Positions 57,652 to 64,000 of a DNA stretch of 64,000 nt are shown in pieces. Numbering within the stretch: the stretch's first letter is position 1; every line of letters starts with the position of its first letter. Origin of the DNA: Panicum virgatum (taxonomy: Eukaryota; Streptophyta; Magnoliopsida; Poales; Poaceae); assembly GCF_016808335.1 (NCBI RefSeq), contig NC_053139.1:33439954-33503953 (forward strand), in the 5' to 3' direction. Both the position numbers and the translations under genes were made by a program. The notes beneath the pieces are model-generated. The model ran no database searches, was not told where the DNA came from, and saw nothing but the letters and a program-made list of their open reading frames with translations.

Positions 57652-60600
57652 CTGCCACCCAACACATTTGATTTCATATTGACAAATCACATATCTTTCT
57701 CCTATGCATTGTTGACTAGGAGCCAAGTGTTTCAGCCTCATATGGAATCCAGCACCTTCAGATTTAGAGACTACTGATTTTGGACCTGCGTCAAATATTC
57801 CTCAAATTAGATCATCAAAAACTGCAACACCTTAGTTGTCTGAATTCACCGTTTGATAACCAGGATCACGAAGCCAACTGCAACCAGCACCACTCTTTGG
57901 TCTGCTTTAGCCCCATCCCATATCTGTTTTAGCAAAAGAAGTTATAAGGTTATTTACCATCGTAAAAGAAGCTTCCATTTTGCAACCTTCTTTGAAACCT
58001 GAAAGTGTGTAAAAAAAATAGATGAATTGCTTCTCTGATGACTTATCAAAGAAATTATCAGGTTACAACCAATGGCCGTGTTTGGTTCTACGCCATAACG
58101 AACCACGCCTTGGATGTGGCATCGCCACAAACACCCAGGCCACTCCTTACGATGCGGCACACCACATCTTTCTGGCTTGCGGTCGGTTCATTTCTCAGCC
58201 GCAGGTGTCGCGCCACCACAGTTGCGGCTTGGCAAGTGGGGGGGGGGTGTAGGCCATATATGCCCTCAAATTGAAGTCCAAAAGCATTGTTGTCATGTTG
58301 TGTTTAAGTGTATGCATGACCATGTATAAAATGATCTTCTAAATGTAAAAAATGCACATTCTAGAAAAAAATTATAAAATGGTAGCATTGAAGGAGAACT
58401 ATATTGCATACTGTATTCAGCCATCAAGGAAGAATCACATTAGGGCTAGTCTTCAGCATCTAAAATTAGTCAAATAACCATTCTCAAAAGTCAAAAGTCT
58501 TCATCAAAATTAAGCATACTATGATGTCAAATAGCCATTCTCTTTTAGTAAAAAGAATACCGTTATTGAATTGCGGCAACCATTTAATCTGAAAGTGTAT
58601 ATTGAAAAATGACGTTGATAATATAACAAATTCAATTAATGTGTACTGCAGAAGCATCAGTTATAATCCAAAGCGGGGAGTAAATGAAAATATGAACCAC
58701 GAAACTAGCTTCTAATGTGTGGCATCTAACTTTGGGGTTGGGGGGTTGAATTCAAGAATAAACGGAATAAAAATGAAGTATTAGAGTCATTTTAAAGCAT
58801 AAGTGTGCAAATCCAAACAGGTGAACGTGCATTATGCATGCACACATAAGTAATACATTCTACCAACATTAACCATCCTGTTACTAAAGAGATTGCAAAT
58901 GTAGATCACTGAGCAAATCTCCTTTGGCAGAACAAACCAGATCCAGCAAAGTGGGGTTTAATCACTCTGCCCAAGGAGAAATGGCCCAGTAATCATTGAC
59001 TTGCATCCGTGCACACACCAATGTACTATTTCACTCTTCTTATTGGCTTACCTGATGAATGGCTGCTGCATCCTAGGTTCGACCAACACAGTATTTATAT
59101 GCATTGCACTGTTGCTAGAGTAGCATATGGCATGGAAGCTGGCATCAGCATATCCGCTTGATCTTTTCTCTTTACTTGACCGGCGTGGTACCAAAGCATA
59201 TTTCCAGATAGGCCCCTTCCAGATACAAAGAAGCATATTTTCCAAGCACACCACTGGCATCTTCATCATGTTGCAAGTTTGCACTTTTGCAATAGTACAC
59301 ATAACAACTAACTTGCAACTAATGTAATGTCCATCAGTTTGTAGTACTTGCCATCTTCAGTCTCTCAGTGTATTCAAAGAGTGGATCCATCGCTCTTGTC
59401 CTTGTGTATCTAAGAAAATTTACTGTCTTCCACTCTGCAAAAGGTGTGATGCTATTGTGCCATTTTCTTGTCTACCTCGCTGATTTTTACTTGCCACTTA
59501 GCAAAATTTCAATCTATTCCCCTCACCATGGGGGTCACCTTGCAATTCATTCTCCGATGATGTTATAATTCAGGCTCACACTAGTTGGTCCGACACGTTC
59601 ACCCGAGACCTAATACGTGTCACATGGACAGGGCGCAAATATGTTTTGATGATTCCTGCTGTGTCATTTTCTCGTTGCTTCCTACAATTTTGACTAGTTA
59701 AAACACAATTGTATTATAACTTAGTCAATGGTAGATCTTGTGGGGAAACTGAAAAAAAATAGTCAATGATAACTGTTGATTAGAACTTTTAATGATCAAG
59801 AAAAAGAATCAGCAGTGGCATATTTATGAATCAAAGTTTTCATAAAAGATAAAGATATATTGAAATGTTATGCGGCCTTTCGACGCCCGCAGCAGTTTCA
59901 ACTTGCGGGATGTGCGTCCTTTCTACAAAGCTCATGGAATCAGATACCTACTGGATTCTTCAACTGAGGCAGCTTTGAACAGCACCAATGAGAAGATCCA
60001 TGGGGATGTTCCACGACAAAGCATAATATCGATGGACCTTCGTGGAATAAACAAATATGATACAATCTGATTGTGTGCATTCAATGAATGTATAGGTAAT
60101 TAGGGAAGGTGTTTGAATTGATGGAAGAAGATGCTGAGTTAGGGACCTTCATGTTGGAATTGACAGAATGAGGACTAGTTCTTTGGCACAAGATCAAGTC
60201 TCATTTTTGCAATGGTAACAAAGTCATTTCTGGTTAGCACCATAGCCACTTCTATTCAAGTTCAAGAAATATAAATATGTTTCAGCACACACACTCATAG
60301 TCGCAAATTTGAATCCAATAGAATTTAAGAAAAATACAGTGCAATGAATTACTTTATAGATTTTTATTTTTTCAACCATAAATAGTTATAGGACGTCAAT
60401 AACAATCAGCAGTGCATTGCTACAATGAGAACTCTATGTAACTCCTATTGTATTGATGTATTCCAGTAACCAGATTAAAAGAAATGACCTATAGAATGAA
60501 ATAAGGTAACTTAAGAAACCTAATAGAGATGGTAACCACTTTGTAGAAAATAACCTGGTAGAAGATTTAGTTTCTGTTAGTAATAGACGAGGTTGGTCTC

Positions 60601-63600
60601 TAATGCAAAATGTATCATTGATGCAATGTGCTTATTTTGGCATCAAACTTCTTTTCCAATAACAGTGACAGGGAATAAGATTGCAAAAGAGGCATATGCC
60701 TTTTAGGTGAGTTGGCAAGAGGGCTATAGACCAAGGGCTATTCTCTTTCTACCGTTTAACTCAATAAAGAGTAGAAACTAAAAAGGTAGGGGTAGAGGAA
60801 TACCTCCTGGAAGCATTGTCCTGATTTGGAAGTATATCCAGCAGCATATCCAGATTTTGGTTGCCCATCTTGGCCCTATATATTTGCCATGGCAACATAT
60901 AGTGCAAGGCAAGAAACAGAGTGAGCACAAAAGAAGAATATGAAGGCCTGGCTACAGCAGAGTGATGAGTGATGGACTTTCTGGTAAAATAAGAAATGAG
61001 AGAGATCAAGGATGGATAGGGTGCATTTCAGGGTGAGAATCACAGTGCGGTTCTCCTCTGGCATGGAGGCCAATGTAGCAAGCGTTGGAGAATGTGCAGT
61101 GCTATTGCCATCCCTGCCAAAGGAGAATTGCCCTGCCATTCGGTATACCCCTGCTTCAGTTTCGCTCTCCCATCAGAATGCTATTTGAAAACCAATGGTG
61201 GAAATGGATGATGCAACAAAGGTATTCCATATGGATCCTATTCAAGCTTCTTCGTAAATGATTGTTGTAGAGAAAAATACTTCTAAGATTATCATTTTGT
61301 ATAGTACACACCTAAAAAGTCACAATGAGAGCATCATTTTTTACTTGACACTTTATATTAAAAAGCACATCATGTCTAACAAACCATGGATAAAGTTAAT
61401 GCTAAAAACAATCTCAAATACGACAAATAAATGTCTCAGTGACTTGAAGCAGATTTTTTTTATACCCTAGCTGTTTGTTCATCTAGCCCTAGCTGTTTGT
61501 TCATCTAGCTATCCATCTTCTGAATAAATGAAGGTATAAACTACTTTTCTCTTTTTTGCATTAGAATTCTTAAGTCATAGGGCCAGGTTATCAAGGTGCA
61601 GAAGAGTACGCCCTCCATTTTTAAATATATCACGTTTAGTACAAGCTAATTAGTACACTTTTGAAACAATTGGTGACTATCTTTCAGTCAACAGTTGCAA
61701 ATGAGGAATTATTACACAGTCGACGAGTTCTTTTGGTCCTAGCCTCCTAGGTAACGCCAGGTAAGAAAAACACCTTTACAATAGGTGCCAGCTAAGAAGA
61801 GGAGGTGAAGATAAGCAAACGCATTCTAGGTATTTACCTTGGTTAAACAGACAAATTGCAGGTATTTTGGTCCCATGTATTTACTTATGACGAAACCTTC
61901 TCATATTAGAGAGCTTAAGGACCCACAACATAAAGGGTTAATTACACTGATTATTACAGCCTTCCAGGTAAGATTTGATGAATAAAAATTGTGAAACCAT
62001 ATATCATTGTGTTTCCCTGATCATACTTTCGAAAGATTCACATAATTTGAAATATCCAACTTCAAGCCAGGGGGAATAACGATGAACGTCTAAACATACA
62101 TTGTTTAAAAAGAACAGCACAGCATAACAATTGACTGTGCATTCTATAGCACGGAATACTATTTGACATTTTTTGAACTTAAATACTATTTGACATTTTG
62201 CTAACTGTTTGACATTTGACTAACTATGCTAGCTATGTGCAACATAATGAATAACCACTTTTCACATGGTAATCATGCAAATAGATATGCAAATGCAATC
62301 AGGTTTATAATCAAAGCAAACAATTGAACAGCCAATCTCCAAACTCTAAAGGATAACAGTTAACAATATTTATGAATTTCGCTTTTTTTGCAAAAACTGT
62401 CCATCGTTTGTTTGGAGAAAACACCATTAGGTTTCTAAGCACAGTTGAGCAGTCTTCCACTTGTTACTCATTTGTCTTGAAAATAACTCCTCTAAATCTC
62501 CGCATCTTAACTAGGAATAATTGTGATGAGATCTAAGTAATTAATTTAACCAACCAAATTACAATCATTCTCTTAATATATGATGGTTCTCTCTGCTAAT
62601 GGATAATATACACACAGAGCAATTATAGTTGGCCTATGTTGATTGCTGACCATTAAGACCATCATGAAACAGTAGGTACAGTTAAACTGCACCTGCTCCT
62701 TCATGAAACTGGGAAGGACAAAAGGCAGAAAGCTTGGAGAAAAGAAAATGGCTCTCCAAGGACGGCAATTTTCTTCTTTTCTCTCAAACACGCAGAAAAG
62801 TGTGTATCCTCACTCTCCAGGGGGCGGTAAAATTCTCTAAAGCCCAAATTGTAGCTTGCTTTGGTGGTAATAGCCGGTGCTCACCAATCTTCCAGTTTTT
62901 TGAAGGCAAAACTGATGTACCAAATGGAATGAATAAGTAATTTGTCTGCTGAACTGTGGCCTTTTCACATTTATTATTTTGAGGAAAGATATGCTTGAAA
63001 AAAGTTATTACTTCATCAACTATGTAAGCAGTACAGAACCACATTTGTGTGAAACAAAGGACAGGCTCTTTGTATTTAGGTTAAGGAACAAATCCCTGGA
63101 TAAAGGGATGGAGTTGGACACCTTAGTGATTTTAGTGGAAGCAAATGACAAGCACAGGCTTTGGTGATCCCATCACCTACTCCTCAAATCAGTTTAACCG
63201 GGGATAAACTACCCAGCAGAGTTAGCGACTTAGTAGCGTTCATTAATTTCTTGCCAGAATCATATAGCCTAAACACAAGGCACAAAGATACCCAGGATAC
63301 AGAAGACATAAACATCTACAGCTAAAGTGAAATGTACAAGCATGTAACCAAGCGCTGATCGAGAATTGGCAGCCATTACCGTTATTTTCTCAATATCAAC
63401 AAACGTAAAGTTCATGAAAGCTAGGACTGCTACTACTAGCAAATTTGACCAACAACGTCAAATCTATGGTACTGCTGTGTATGGCTGTATGCATCTGGTT
63501 AACTCACAGCAGAAGACTGAAACACGTGAAAATTACAAGAATTAATCTGTCGTCCACATATTTGACATCGGAGTTCATCTGACTGGTTTTGCAAACCTAA

Positions 63601-63677
63601 TAAATTTCTCGGATGGAATGATTGTCACCAGAAAATAGAGTAGGACCGATCCTCTCCTGCAGTCCTAGGTTGCATAC
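57652..63677. other. TE-poor region, intergenic or long introns
   Basis: Six kilobases with few recognisable transposons. Seen: a MITE-like piece at 58070-58250 (GTGTTTGGTTC, GC-rich core, G run at 58230-58239) and a Stowaway-type end at about 61607 (GCCCTCCATTTTTAAATATA). Weak, unlinked exon candidates: minus strand 59300-59051 ending at a good donor (CAG then GTAAGCC); plus strand 59870-60070; minus strand near 62780-62930. None belongs to a family I recognise. The paucity of insertions would fit the body of a gene reading leftwards from the right edge. Confidence 0.35.
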
Positions 63678-64000
63678 CTCCATGAAATTTTCTGGTGCGG
63701 TGTTGTGACAACAGATGGATCGAACGACACACCATGTGTTGAGGTTGGCATCTGCAATCAGATCAAACAAGCAGACATGCGTTGCTGTGGCCTGTGGGGA
63801 GAGAACCTACCATTTCTTCCCGACTTACCCACCCACCGCCGCCGGAGCGCGACAGGGAAGAGCAGGGAGGCAGCTCCGGATAGGGGAAAAGGGGGTTGGT
63901 CGCCAGCGCGCAGGTTGAGAGATCGCCGGCGGAGCCCTGCTGCGCCCTCGCCGGGAGAGGCGCCGGCCGCCGACGCTAGGTTATTGCGGCATGTAAGTGT
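63678..64000 (-). CDS. 5' end of an unidentified spliced gene, minus strand
   Basis: A GC-rich leader exon from the window edge ends at 63829 with a consensus donor (GG then GTAAGT). A 77-bp intron ends in TGATTGCAG. Exon 2 (63751-63678) begins exactly with ATG, is open throughout (MPTSTHGVSFDPSVVTTPHQ, then KISW), and ends at the donor GTATGC. The leader carries a tiny upstream frame of three codons near 63992. I do not recognise the protein. The next exon was not found with confidence; a 9-base micro-exon after TGTTTCAG at 63513 is possible but unproven. An alternative ATG (63683) would lie one codon before the donor. Confidence 0.45.

Overview
The window is nuclear DNA of a grass (Poaceae, probably panicoid). 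This rests on the transposon families present (RICESLEEPER-type hAT, CACTA, PIF/Harbinger and Tourist-like MITEs, a Tat-type Gypsy element with an antisense gene), the very GC-rich single-exon gene, and the spliced ribosomal protein gene. The species cannot be told from the sequence alone. About 85-90% of the window is transposon-derived or unassigned intergenic DNA.

Layout. 0.6-2.1 kb: minus-strand 5' part of a cytosolic ribosomal protein L11 gene, with its promoter to about 2.5 kb. 2.5-5.1 kb: AT-rich diverged repeats and a possible retroposon. 5.1-8.3 kb: a decayed hAT transposon inserted in an older inverted-repeat element. 10.1-12.5 kb: fused fragments of a DUF4371 hAT-like transposase and a PIF/Harbinger protein. 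13.06-16.4 kb: a 3.3-kb unclassified element with a 5-bp target duplication. 16.4-23.6 kb: AT-rich repeats, a 49-bp x3 minisatellite, a 2-kb block built of AAAGTTT-like words, and MITEs. 23.8-24.6 kb: intact intronless DUF1685 gene (minus). 25.4-27.5 kb: a Mutator-like element with perfect 9-bp duplications and a GC-rich passenger. 28.4-36.5 kb: MITEs, a CACTA element carrying a TNP2 N-terminal exon and split by a Tourist-like element, a 708-bp CACTA element carrying a plant-type promoter, and a non-autonomous hAT. 37.2-53.7 kb: one large Tat-lineage Gypsy retrotransposon, 5'-truncated, with gag interrupted by another LTR-like insertion, no protease, mutated pol and a broken antisense gene before the 3' LTR. 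53.7-57 kb: MITE and hAT remnants. 57.5-64 kb: TE-poor DNA with a likely 5' end of an unidentified minus-strand gene at the right edge.

How the parts relate. Only two confident host genes are seen, RPL11 and the DUF1685 gene, plus one possible gene entering from the right edge. None of the autonomous-type transposons has an intact transposase or polyprotein. Several non-autonomous elements still have exact or nearly exact target duplications and matching termini. Those best placed to have moved host regulatory or coding DNA are the 708-bp CACTA element and the Mutator-like element. Coordinates of spliced genes come from reading splice sites by eye; no database search was possible.
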